Assembly (NCBI GenBank): GCA_030672345.1
Contig: DAOVGO010000013.1
Span: 1-8,606, forward strand
Direction: 5' to 3'
DNA: 8,606 nucleotides
Origin: Methanosarcinales archaeon
GTDB taxonomy: Archaea > Halobacteriota > Methanosarcinia > Methanosarcinales > Methanogasteraceae
A model generated the notes under the pieces. The model worked only from the letters and a program-made list of their open reading frames with translations, was not told the origin of the DNA and did no database searches. The position numbers and the translations under genes were made by a program. Positions 1-7,279 of the stretch are shown one piece after another (the first letter of the stretch is position 1; the number at the start of each line of letters is the position of its first letter).

Positions 1-249
1 TTTCTCATCGTCTGTTTCTGCACCGAGCCGCTCATACACCCCTAAACGCTCAAGGATCACATTTCCACCCTCGTATCTGGGTCTTCCAGAGACATAATCG
101 CGATAAAATTCTGAATCGAGCCTGCCTTTGCCGACGTTCCATGGCGCCATCTCTGCGGTGAGCCGCCATGCCAGTTCGTGCGGGCTATCAACGATGACGC
201 CGTCAACGTCCCAGATAAAACCAACCTCGTTCTCAAAATCAATCGCCAT
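1..249 (-). CDS. HAD-superfamily hydrolase, beta-phosphoglucomutase-like (N-terminal part, cut by window edge)
   Basis: Only the first 83 residues lie in the window; the frame is open to position 1. The start ATG (249-247) lies inside the end of the phosphorylase gene, giving an 11-base overlap and implying translational coupling. HAD motif I is plain: WDVDGVIVDS with nucleophile Asp14 and acid/base Asp16, followed by H24 and W28 in the spacing of the cap helix of beta-phosphoglucomutases. A GRPRYEGG stretch near residues 52-59 then resembles the HAD proteins found beside or fused to GH65 enzymes. In that family the enzyme converts beta-glucose 1-phosphate to glucose 6-phosphate in the cytosol, which would consume the product of the neighbouring phosphorylase. 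That role is inferred from motif and neighbour. Motifs II-IV lie outside the window, so a plain sugar-phosphate phosphatase cannot be excluded. Confidence 0.85.
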   Translation of the reverse strand, partial: MAIDFENEVGFIWDVDGVIVDSPHELAWRLTAEMAPWNVGKGRLDSEFYRDYVSGRPRYEGGNVILERLGVYERLGAETDDEK

Positions 250-2653
250 ACCTTATCACCGTCCTGCTGTTTCCGGAGACCTCATAAAGCCTGCCCCCGA
301 TCTCAACCGGAAGCGTGATACCTGCGCGGTCACTGTCACTGCCACCATCACCTGCCGGTCTGAGGAATAAGCCCACGTCGCCCGCAGTTATGTCGAATTC
401 GAGTATGGATCCCTGCCAGCATAGATTGAACCTCAGCCGCTCCCAGTTTTTCGGTAATCTCGGGTTCACAGTGAGTATTTCACCAGTCTCACCTCCACCA
501 CGGCTTTTCATGCGCACGCCAGCAAATCCGAAGACCACTGCCTGCCAGACGCCCCCAAGCGAGGCTGCATGGATGCCGTGCTTCACATTGCCGTAATTGT
601 CAGAAAGATCACCGTATAACGCATATTTGAGGTATTTGTACGCTCGATCCACCTCTCCTGCCTCGGTGCACAGAATCGAGTAGATGCCCGGACTGAGCGA
701 GGACTCATGAGTGGTTCTGCGGTCGTAATAGTCCAGATTTATCTTCCTTACGTCGGACGGGAAGTCTTCGTTGAATAGATGCAACAGCAGTACCACGTCT
801 GCCTGTTTCACCAGTTGCGTCTCGTATGCACGCTCAAGTGGCACTGCGTCCGGAAACACCGGCATCCCGCGTTCGTTCCACTTCTCGATCGTCACATCGA
901 GCTTCTCAAAATATCCTGAGAACTCCTCGATCATCCCGTCATCAAGAACTGCGAATTCGATGTTGTCTGCGATCTTTCGCCATCCATCGATCTCTGATTG
1001 CATCAGATCGATCTTTTCACAGAGGGTTTTTCGTTTATCAGGATAACCATTGAGAATTTCGGTATAGAGCAGGACCCCGCACCGCAGATTCCATCTGGCA
1101 AGGTAGTTAGTGTATGCATTGTTGTCAACGCACTCCTGATACTCGTTCGGACCGATCACGTCTTTTATCTCGTACTTTCCGGAGGTATCGTTGTATACGA
1201 CCCTGCCCGCCCAGAACCGAGCCGTCTCAAGGATGATCTCGGCTCCGTAGTTTAGCAGGAACCCGGTATCAGCCGTCGCCCTGTAGTACTGGTACACCGC
1301 ATAAGCGACGTCACCGGTGATATGGTGCTCACGCTCCATCGTATGTACGTCGATGATCGTTCCTTCGGGATTCACCCACGTTTTCGGAGTAACCTCCTCT
1401 CCGGTCTCTGCTGACTCCCATGGAAAGAGTGCACCCGGCAGATTCTGGCTTCTCGCGTTTTTCCGGGCTTCATCGAGCCTGTAATACCGGTACATCAGCA
1501 GATTTCTTGCAATATCCGGATATGTGAACGTAAAGAAAGGAAGCACAAAAAGTTCGGTGTCCCAGAAGAAATGCCCGTTATACCAGCTGCTGGTCAGCGC
1601 TTTGGGTGCTATGCTGACCTGATTATCGGATCTGCTGCCTGCGATCATCAGATGGTACAGATTGAACCGCAGTGCTTTCATTGCGTCAGGATCGCCATCG
1701 ATCACGATATCTGCCGCCGACCACATCTCATCCCAAACACCTGTGTGTGCTGCAAGCATTCCATCAAAGCCGGTGTTTCGGCTATGTTTCAGGGCATCAA
1801 CGGTCACATCACGGATATTACGGGTATCTTCGGGCGGAACGTCTCGGGATGTGTATATCGAGACGATCTTTTTAAACGTGTAGACTATCCCTTTGTGGGC
1901 TCTGAATCGTATATTTTCAGTTAATTTGCCGTCAGCAAACTCCGATGTGCGAAGAACGTCAACGTCAACGTCACCAGTATCATCACCAGTATCATCATCT
2001 GCACCATCATCGCCGCCGCTATCGCTGCTCTGTACCGAGAGATCAGTCGCATAAGCAACCGTGCGTCCTGAATCATTCAGTTCCACAGCCAGATAACCGA
2101 TATCATCTGTCTGATCGACTTTTACAACACTGTAATGCGCAACTTCGGTGCCCATCTCCTTTCTTATATTCAGCGTCGATGCATCGATGCTGCTTTTTAC
2201 GAGAATATCCACGTCTGAGCCCAGAGCGACGAAATAAACCCGCATCAGTATGATATGCTCATCAGCTGCGCTAACGGCGCGAAGCGACCGATACTCATGC
2301 AGCCCGCTCTTTTTTGATCGATAGCTGGTTCTGCGGACGAGTGATCCGTGTCTCATGTCAAGGACGCGTTCGTGCCCGGTCACCTCCATCTGATCTATCG
2401 CAACCGGCTCACCATCTGCATATATCAGGAAACCGACCGGACCGGGTAGATTTACGATCTCGACTGTTTCAGCCGCCAATTTATCAAAAATCCCTGCGAC
2501 GTACGTTCCCTGACTGCTACCGGCAGGCATCTCTTCGAGGACGCCGCGGCTGCCAAGATAACCGTTTCCAAGCGAAAAAACGGATTCAGATCCGGCTTGT
2601 CGGTCCGGATCAAAGCCGCGTTCTCTAATCAGCCATTCATCGTCTGTTAACAT
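239..2653 (-). CDS. Glycoside hydrolase family 65 disaccharide phosphorylase (trehalose/kojibiose/maltose phosphorylase type)
   Basis: This 804-residue protein has the normal full length of GH65 and all expected parts. An N-terminal beta-sandwich domain (about 1-270) opens with the family signature around ERGFDP and LGNGYLG. The (alpha/alpha)6 catalytic barrel (about 320-700) carries FFWDTE (W364-D365), FPWES (W412) and GPNEY, whose Glu504 fits the catalytic acid. It also carries KQAD (K616-Q617), which binds the sugar, and THESSLSP (H649-S652), which holds phosphate. A C-terminal beta domain closes it. The family splits an alpha-glucosyl disaccharide with phosphate into beta-glucose 1-phosphate and a sugar, reversibly, in the cytosol. 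Exact specificity is not readable here; trehalose is favoured only because TreT is nearby. A strong ribosome site, AGGGGTGA (2664-2657), supports the start. The gene overlaps the upstream glycosyltransferase by 7 bases and the HAD gene by 11. An Asp/Gly-rich insertion at residues about 209-233 is unusual. Confidence 0.93.
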   Translation of the reverse strand: MLTDDEWLIRERGFDPDRQAGSESVFSLGNGYLGSRGVLEEMPAGSSQGTYVAGIFDKLAAETVEIVNLPGPVGFLIYADGEPVAIDQMEVTGHERVLDMRHGSLVRRTSYRSKKSGLHEYRSLRAVSAADEHIILMRVYFVALGSDVDILVKSSIDASTLNIRKEMGTEVAHYSVVKVDQTDDIGYLAVELNDSGRTVAYATDLSVQSSDSGGDDGADDDTGDDTGDVDVDVLRTSEFADGKLTENIRFRAHKGIVYTFKKIVSIYTSRDVPPEDTRNIRDVTVDALKHSRNTGFDGMLAAHTGVWDEMWSAADIVIDGDPDAMKALRFNLYHLMIAGSRSDNQVSIAPKALTSSWYNGHFFWDTELFVLPFFTFTYPDIARNLLMYRYYRLDEARKNARSQNLPGALFPWESAETGEEVTPKTWVNPEGTIIDVHTMEREHHITGDVAYAVYQYYRATADTGFLLNYGAEIILETARFWAGRVVYNDTSGKYEIKDVIGPNEYQECVDNNAYTNYLARWNLRCGVLLYTEILNGYPDKRKTLCEKIDLMQSEIDGWRKIADNIEFAVLDDGMIEEFSGYFEKLDVTIEKWNERGMPVFPDAVPLERAYETQLVKQADVVLLLHLFNEDFPSDVRKINLDYYDRRTTHESSLSPGIYSILCTEAGEVDRAYKYLKYALYGDLSDNYGNVKHGIHAASLGGVWQAVVFGFAGVRMKSRGGGETGEILTVNPRLPKNWERLRFNLCWQGSILEFDITAGDVGLFLRPAGDGGSDSDRAGITLPVEIGGRLYEVSGNSRTVIRYGD
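1955..1996 (-). repeat. In-frame short tandem repeats coding an Asp-rich insertion in the GH65 protein
   Basis: On the coding strand two copies of the 12-mer GATGATACTGGT (1996-1973) are followed directly by three copies of the 6-mer GACGTT (1972-1955). They encode DDTGDDTG and DVDVDV, residues 220-233, within a wider acidic stretch that begins near Ser209. All units are multiples of three, so copy number can change without shifting the frame. The stretch falls in the N-terminal beta-sandwich domain and is probably a surface loop. Confidence 0.85.
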
Positions 2654-3723
2654 CGTTCACCCCTATAACCTAACCCCTGACCTTTCAGAATCTGTCTGTA
2701 GACCCGCTCATAGCCATCGACCATCGCATCCACGCTGAAATGCTTCTCCACGTAATCCCTGCACCGCCGGTGACTGATATCCTGCACCCTCCCGATACAC
2801 TCGAGAAGATCCTCAAAATCATCTGCCAGATAGCCATTTACGCCGTTTTCGACCAGTTCTGGCGCAGCACCGCGTTTGTATGTCACGACCGGGGTGCCAC
2901 ACGCCATTGCCTCGATCATAACGATCCCGAATGGCTCATCCCACTGGAGCGGGTAGACAAAAGCGGTTGCGCCAGCAAACAGCCTCTTCTTCTCCTCTTC
3001 GCTGACCTCGCCGGCGTACCTGATCTTATCGTCCAGATACGGCTTTATCATCGTATCAAAGTATTCATGTTCATCGGGTTCTGATATCTTGCCCGCCAGA
3101 ACCAGTTTCATTCCAAGACGTTTCGCAGCCTCACACGCGATGTGCGGAGCTTTCTCGTGGTTGAACCTGCTTAAATACAATAAATAATCTTCTTTCTCCT
3201 CAGAGTAGGGGTAACTCTCTATTTCGATTGAGTTGTAGACGGTTCCGGCATAATTGAGACCCGGCAGGACGGTCTGCTGGAATTCGCTGATCGTTGTGAA
3301 GTAGAGATTCTTCTTACCAATGAACAGCTCGTAAAACTTCTTATTTGACTCGTCAAGAGGGCTGTGGAGTGTATGCACAGCTGGAATGTCCATAAAGAAG
3401 GCACTTGCCAGACCCTCTTTCCAGGTGTTGTCATGTACGATATCAAAGTCTCCCTGCTCTGCGATCTCGATATAAGAGCCAAGCGAATGCGTGATCGCGG
3501 CATTCAGGAATATGGACGTCTGTCCTGCTAAGAGATGACACTGTTCATGTTCAAAGAAGTGGTGAACGCTGGCACTGGACACAGACCCCTTGACTGTGAA
3601 CAGTGTTACGTCATGCCCTCTTTCGGCGAGTCCGTCTGCGAGCAGAGCGATAACCGCCTCTATTCCCCCGTAACGTACCGGAGGGATCTTAATCCATGGT
3701 GGTGCTACAATTGCAATCTTCAT
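2647..3723 (-). CDS. Family 4 (GT-B) glycosyltransferase
   Basis: This is a complete 358-residue GT-B enzyme of the GT4 group. The N-terminal domain has the PPVRYGGIE glycine motif (residues 14-22) and HTLHSP (H117-H120), typical of the acceptor-side half. The C-terminal nucleotide-sugar half carries SRFNHEK with Arg186 and Lys191, and EPFGIVMIE with Glu263 and Glu271, the E-x7-E pair of retaining GT4 enzymes. No signal peptide or membrane segment is seen, so it should act in the cytosol. It is the first gene of a three-gene operon with GH65 and HAD proteins. That context suggests an alpha-glucosyl product related to the substrate of the phosphorylase, but donor and acceptor cannot be read from sequence. 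The start has a ribosome site GAGGGAG (3737-3731) seven bases upstream. It ends with TAA inside the start of the GH65 gene. Confidence 0.9.
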   Translation of the reverse strand: MKIAIVAPPWIKIPPVRYGGIEAVIALLADGLAERGHDVTLFTVKGSVSSASVHHFFEHEQCHLLAGQTSIFLNAAITHSLGSYIEIAEQGDFDIVHDNTWKEGLASAFFMDIPAVHTLHSPLDESNKKFYELFIGKKNLYFTTISEFQQTVLPGLNYAGTVYNSIEIESYPYSEEKEDYLLYLSRFNHEKAPHIACEAAKRLGMKLVLAGKISEPDEHEYFDTMIKPYLDDKIRYAGEVSEEEKKRLFAGATAFVYPLQWDEPFGIVMIEAMACGTPVVTYKRGAAPELVENGVNGYLADDFEDLLECIGRVQDISHRRCRDYVEKHFSVDAMVDGYERVYRQILKGQGLGYRGERC

Positions 3724-3750
3724 GAGATGACTCCCTCTGTATTAACGTAG

Positions 3751-3767
3751 GTTATATATCTTTTCAG
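3751..3767 (-). promoter_or_regulatory. Archaeal promoter (A-rich element plus TATA box) for the minus-strand operon
   Basis: Read on the minus strand, CTGAAAA (3767-3761) stands directly before GATATATAAC (3760-3751), matching an archaeal BRE followed by a TATA box. Its centre is about 33 bases upstream of the glycosyltransferase ATG at 3723. A start site 25 bases downstream would fall near 3731, which is within the apparent ribosome site. The leader is therefore very short, or the real box lies further up, for example the AT-rich AGTAATAAAC at 3781-3772. Confidence 0.55.
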
Positions 3768-3848
3768 TCGTTTATTACTCTACCGATCTTTATCGTATCT
3801 TGTCGGGCAGATAAGGCATGAAAGGCAGGTATTATATGTGATAAAAGA

Positions 3849-3860
3849 CGGTATATACCG
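3849..3860 (+). promoter_or_regulatory. TATA box inside a perfect 12-base palindrome, promoter of the trehalose synthesis operon
   Basis: CGGTATATACCG is identical to its own reverse complement and contains TATATA. An A-rich ATAAAAG stands just upstream (3841-3847), as expected for a BRE. The centre is about 32 bases before the ATG at 3887, so the transcript would begin near 3880 with an almost absent leader. This fits the weak ribosome site there. A second AT-rich candidate, TATTATA (3830-3836), lies upstream. The symmetry would suit a dimeric repressor sharing the TBP site, which is inference. Confidence 0.5.
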
Positions 3861-3886
3861 CGCATGTATACTTTCACAAGAGAAGC

Positions 3887-5242
3887 ATGACTAAACCAAA
3901 AGTATGTCTGGCTACGCAAACGCCGCTGATCAGGCTTAAACTTCAGTACAGCGAGCTACTCGATAAATACGGTACGCTTCCTGATCCGGTGCCTTTCACA
4001 TGCCTTGAAGAGGGGGAAGATTATGAGTTCACCCCGGGCGGGGTTCCGAAGATGGTTTATCCGCTGCAAAAGATGTTGATTAAGAAGAATCTGGTGGATA
4101 GTGTGCACTGGATCTCATTGAATATGATGGGACCTGAGCGCGTGCTCGTCGATGACATCCTCATCCACAACATCATGCTTGAGCAGAAGTATGTCGCGCC
4201 GTATTCCAGATTTAAGGAGCGTATCTGGACAGAGATTCACAATGTCGACCGGAAACCGGTTGGCGTGGTCGAGTTCTCTGCCTATGCGAGGTATAACTGG
4301 CTCTGCGCGGAGAAGATGTTTGAGCTATCGCCGATCGATATCTTCTATATCCACGACTTCCAGCAGATGCTCGTCGGAAGCATGCTCGGGCTTGCTGCGC
4401 CAACGGTCTTTCGGTGGCACATTCCGTTTGATCTGGACAACACATCGAACTATGTCAGGCGGTTCATTGTCAGATGCGTCGAGTCGTTTGACGGGGTCAT
4501 CGTCAGTTGCAGGCGCGATCTTGAGGGCTTGATACGGGCAGGGTACCATGGCAGAGCGTATCAGTCGTATCCCTACATCGACCAGTACGCGTGGACCGAG
4601 CCGTCCGACCGGGAATCAAGCGAGTTTTGCGACCGATTCGGGATAACCGACGACGACTGCATCCTTCTGGTTGTAGCTCGGATGGATCAGATAAAAGGAC
4701 AGGATATTGCAATCAAAGCACTCTCGCGGATCGATGGTGCAAAGTTGATGCTCATAGGAAATGGTAGCTTCACAGGCAGCGCAAGGGGCGGATTGGCGCA
4801 TCCGAAGGCAACGATGTGGGGCACATACTTAAAAAAGCTTGCAAAAGATCTTGGAGTCACAGATAGAGTCATATTTACCGGATACATCCCGGATAACCTC
4901 GTGAAAGCGGCGTACAGGCGGTGCGACGTGCTGGTGTTCCCGTCCCGCAAAGAAGGCTTCGGTCTGGTCGTGGTGGAGGCATGGATGTACAAAAAACCGG
5001 TGGTCGTGAGCGACGGGGCTGGTGTCTCCGAACTGGTGATGGATGGTGTGAACGGGTATCAATTCGAGTCAGGAAACCACGAAGAACTTGCAGAGAAGAT
5101 CAACAAGATCCTGGACAATCCGGCTGATTCCGAAGAGATGGGCGAACGGGGTTACGAGACTGCAAGACAGTGTTATATAGAAGAAGGCGTAAAATTGATA
5201 ATGGATGTATTCAATGACGTCATGACCGACTTCAAACATTAG
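3887..5242 (+). CDS. TreT-like family 4 glycosyltransferase, acceptor unknown
   Basis: This 451-residue GT-B enzyme heads the plus-strand operon. Its middle part parallels TreT: IHDFQQ, then RWHIPFDLDN with His178 where TreT has CHID, then a helix ending in FDGVIVS. The C-terminal half has ARMDQIKG with Arg265 and Lys270, and KEGFGLVVVE with Glu356 and Glu364, the usual donor-site residues of retaining GT4 enzymes. It differs clearly from the true TreT at 5902-7200 in its N-terminus, which lacks the GGGVAEIL motif and starts CLATQTPLIRLKLQ. It is therefore a paralogue with another or modified acceptor rather than a duplicate. The next gene follows after 12 bases. Likely roles are a second trehalose-type synthase or an enzyme making a related glucoside; the sequence does not decide. 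The start follows the palindromic TATA box and has only a weak ribosome site. Confidence 0.88.
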   Translation: MTKPKVCLATQTPLIRLKLQYSELLDKYGTLPDPVPFTCLEEGEDYEFTPGGVPKMVYPLQKMLIKKNLVDSVHWISLNMMGPERVLVDDILIHNIMLEQKYVAPYSRFKERIWTEIHNVDRKPVGVVEFSAYARYNWLCAEKMFELSPIDIFYIHDFQQMLVGSMLGLAAPTVFRWHIPFDLDNTSNYVRRFIVRCVESFDGVIVSCRRDLEGLIRAGYHGRAYQSYPYIDQYAWTEPSDRESSEFCDRFGITDDDCILLVVARMDQIKGQDIAIKALSRIDGAKLMLIGNGSFTGSARGGLAHPKATMWGTYLKKLAKDLGVTDRVIFTGYIPDNLVKAAYRRCDVLVFPSRKEGFGLVVVEAWMYKKPVVVSDGAGVSELVMDGVNGYQFESGNHEELAEKINKILDNPADSEEMGERGYETARQCYIEEGVKLIMDVFNDVMTDFKH

Positions 5243-5254
5243 AGCGGGGGCGAA

Positions 5255-5905
5255 ATGCCAGATTTCACATTCTACAAGGCAAGATACCAATCCGAACTCA
5301 CAGGAAAAAGTGCAAGAGACATTTCTGAGTTGATTTCGGTCATAAAAGAAGTGGATGAAAGTTCAATCTTCCATCACATATACCATGCGCTGCTCGATTA
5401 CCATTTTCTCCCACTGGAATATCCAAACGACTTTGCCTACTGGATCGCTGACGTGCTGCATGAGCCTGCTCTTGCCGAACGACTCGCAGACCCTGACCTG
5501 CGCGAGATTCATGATCTGGAGGCGCTCAGAGCAAGGATCATAAGCATCATCGAGAATTACCTTACCACACACGACGTGGTTGGCATGGCAAGATCCGGGC
5601 AGGAATTTCATTTTATCAAATGTATCAGCGTCATCTTCCCGACAAGGTATGTTGCATCAAACATGGGCGAGGCGCTTGAGATACTGAAAGAAATCGACCT
5701 TGATTCGATCTTCTATTACTTCATCGCAAGCCGGATGCTCGGCGGCGAGCATTACAAAGCGCTTTCAGGCTGGATACTTGAGAATGACCGCCATGAGCTG
5801 ATGGAAGCGCTGGATAATCTGTATCCGTACGGTTTCGCGAATTTAAATGCCATGAGGATCGAGATCGTAAAGATCGTCGAGAGATATTTCTGGGAGCATC
5901 TATGA
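5255..5905 (+). CDS. TreT-associated protein with two internal repeats (DUF5752-like)
   Basis: This 216-residue soluble protein resembles, from memory, the DUF5752 family that accompanies archaeal trehalose synthases; its biochemical role is not known to me. It consists of two copies of one domain, about residues 4-103 and 118-212. Matching positions include FxFxxK (F4-K8 and F118-K122), KE-hydrophobic-D..SIF (31-39 and 145-153), a tryptophan (W63 and W173), and LxAxRxxIxxIxExY (88-102 and 197-211, with L91 replaced by M200). The first copy keeps the His/aromatic-rich segment HHIYHALLDYHF (40-51), while the second has lost most of these histidines. A GGGGG ribosome site precedes the start, and its TGA overlaps the TreT ATG as ATGA, so the two are made together. 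A regulatory or scaffolding partner of TreT is a reasonable inference, without direct proof here. Confidence 0.85.
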   Translation: MPDFTFYKARYQSELTGKSARDISELISVIKEVDESSIFHHIYHALLDYHFLPLEYPNDFAYWIADVLHEPALAERLADPDLREIHDLEALRARIISIIENYLTTHDVVGMARSGQEFHFIKCISVIFPTRYVASNMGEALEILKEIDLDSIFYYFIASRMLGGEHYKALSGWILENDRHELMEALDNLYPYGFANLNAMRIEIVKIVERYFWEHL

Positions 5906-7200
5906 ACGAAAAGAGGTCGGTCTGGGATTACGAGGACATCGTTGGAAGAGGTCTTCTTGAGGACCTTGAACTGCTTGCAGGGAACATCTCAGGCAAGGTT
6001 CAGCACGTCAACTCCACCTACACCGGCGGGGGCGTGGCAGAGATTCTGAATAGTTTGATCCCGCTATTCAAGGGGCTTGAGATCGAAACAGAATGGAACA
6101 TAATAAGAGGCGACGATGAGTTCTTTTCGGTCACAAAAAGCTTCCACAATCAGCTTCACGGCAGAGTGGGCGGTCCGGTCGATGTTCATGCGCATGAGCA
6201 GGTCAGCGTGCTGGAGGACCTCGAGGAGCAGATCAAGGAACTGAGTATGAAGAGGAGGATGCTTGAGACCTACCTGCACTGGAACCGGGTGAATGCAGAG
6301 GAGATGACCAACGACGGGGACTTTGTATTCATACACGATCCCCAGCCAGCAGCACTGATACACACAAAAGAGAAAGGACACTGGATATGGAGATGCCACA
6401 TCGATGTTTCAAGCCCTGACCCGCTTGTCTGGAACTTTCTTCGGGATTTCGTCTCAAAGTACGATGCATCGATCTTTTCAACGCCGCTCTTCTCCAGACC
6501 CGATCTTGGGATCAGGCAGTTCCTTGTGCCGCCTTCCATCGATCCGTTGAGCGACAAGAACATCGAACTTTCACCGGGCGAGATCGACAAAGTCCTTGAT
6601 AAATATGAGATTACCACTGATAAGCCAATTATAACGCAGGTATCGAGATTCGATCGGCTGAAAGACCTTCCGGGAGTCATCGATGCATATAAACTGGTGA
6701 AGAAGCGGATTGACTGCCAGTTGATACTCGCCGGAGGGGTCGCAGCAGACGATCCTGAGGGGATGGAGGTATATCGGGAAGTCCTGAAGAAGGCAGAAGG
6801 CGAGGCTGACATCCATCTGCTGCTCGGATCGCCGCCATTCCCCGATATCGAGATCAACGCATTCCAGCGTGCGTCAACCGTGATCATGCAGAAATCGCTG
6901 AAGGAAGGTTTCGGGCTTGTGGTTTCTGAGGGGCTCTGGAAGGGAAAACCCGTGATCGGCGGAGCGACCGGCGGCATCCCGTTGCAGGTCATCAACGGTG
7001 TCACAGGCTACCTTGTGCACTCAGTCGAGGGCGCGGCATACAAGATCGCCAATCTTCTGAAGGATCCCGAACTCGCCCGGAAGCTCGGGGAGAACGGGCG
7101 GGAGCATGTCAGGCACAATTTCCTGATAACAAGGCATCTCAAGGATTATCTTCTTGTCATGCTCAGTCTTGAGAATCCGTCAAGTATTATCAGGCTGTAG
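5902..7200 (+). CDS. treT: Trehalose glycosyltransferring synthase TreT
   Basis: TreT joins glucose from ADP- or UDP-glucose to free glucose, giving trehalose, reversibly, in the cytosol. The 432-residue length fits the family. Diagnostic stretches are HVNSTYTGGGVAEIL (35-49), the conserved VTKSFHNQLHG near residue 80, and IHDPQPAAL. WRCHIDVSSPDP follows with His166, the TreT-type sugar-site motif, and the segment around PSIDPLSDKN comes after it. The donor half has SRFDRLKD with Arg249 and Lys254, and KEGFGLVVSE with Glu335 and Glu343, the retaining GT4 pair. The start overlaps the preceding stop as ATGA, with GGGAG (5892-5896) five bases upstream. It is the last gene of its operon; a hairpin follows 60 bases after the stop. 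Nucleotide preference cannot be read from the sequence. A related GT4 synthase is the only realistic alternative. Confidence 0.93.
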   Translation: MNEKRSVWDYEDIVGRGLLEDLELLAGNISGKVQHVNSTYTGGGVAEILNSLIPLFKGLEIETEWNIIRGDDEFFSVTKSFHNQLHGRVGGPVDVHAHEQVSVLEDLEEQIKELSMKRRMLETYLHWNRVNAEEMTNDGDFVFIHDPQPAALIHTKEKGHWIWRCHIDVSSPDPLVWNFLRDFVSKYDASIFSTPLFSRPDLGIRQFLVPPSIDPLSDKNIELSPGEIDKVLDKYEITTDKPIITQVSRFDRLKDLPGVIDAYKLVKKRIDCQLILAGGVAADDPEGMEVYREVLKKAEGEADIHLLLGSPPFPDIEINAFQRASTVIMQKSLKEGFGLVVSEGLWKGKPVIGGATGGIPLQVINGVTGYLVHSVEGAAYKIANLLKDPELARKLGENGREHVRHNFLITRHLKDYLLVMLSLENPSSIIRL

Positions 7201-7259
7201 AGACGTTTGGCTGTTTGGCTGAATGGATTAGTGTGATCTGTTTGTCACGAGTTACTCCG

Positions 7260-7279
7260 GGCATCTTCAATCAGATGCC
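7260..7279 (+). terminator. Hairpin downstream of treT, possible terminator
   Basis: GGCATCT (7260-7266) and AGATGCC (7273-7279) form a perfect 7-base-pair stem with a 6-base loop, 60 bases after the treT stop. A pyrimidine-rich run (CCTCTTCCTGT) follows rather than a clean T tract, so termination is plausible but not certain. The hairpin may instead protect the 3' end of the messenger. Confidence 0.35.

Noticed and set aside
57..242. Minus-strand 61-codon frame overlapping the HAD gene
   Set aside because: The alternative frame (249 to 1) contains HAD motif I and the GH65-associated HAD pattern, so this frame is a shadow.
1945..2253. Plus-strand frame with a His-rich run resembling a metal-binding protein
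   Set aside because: The histidines are only the reverse reading of the GAT/GAC repeats that code the Asp-rich insertion of the GH65 protein; it has no promoter or ribosome site.
3724..3886. Riboswitch or small RNA in the divergent region
   Set aside because: No stable extended stem was found beyond the short TATA-centred palindrome, and both transcripts appear to have very short leaders.
6270..7004. Long open frame (244 codons) on the minus strand opposite treT
   Set aside because: It is rich in Ser, Pro and Thr, shows no family motif, and lies wholly within treT, whose motifs are unambiguous. It is an antisense shadow of the treT codon pattern.
7205..7220. Two copies of GTTTGGCT in tandem after the treT stop
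   Set aside because: It is too short and has too few copies to support a CRISPR, attachment site or regulatory array; probably a chance duplication.
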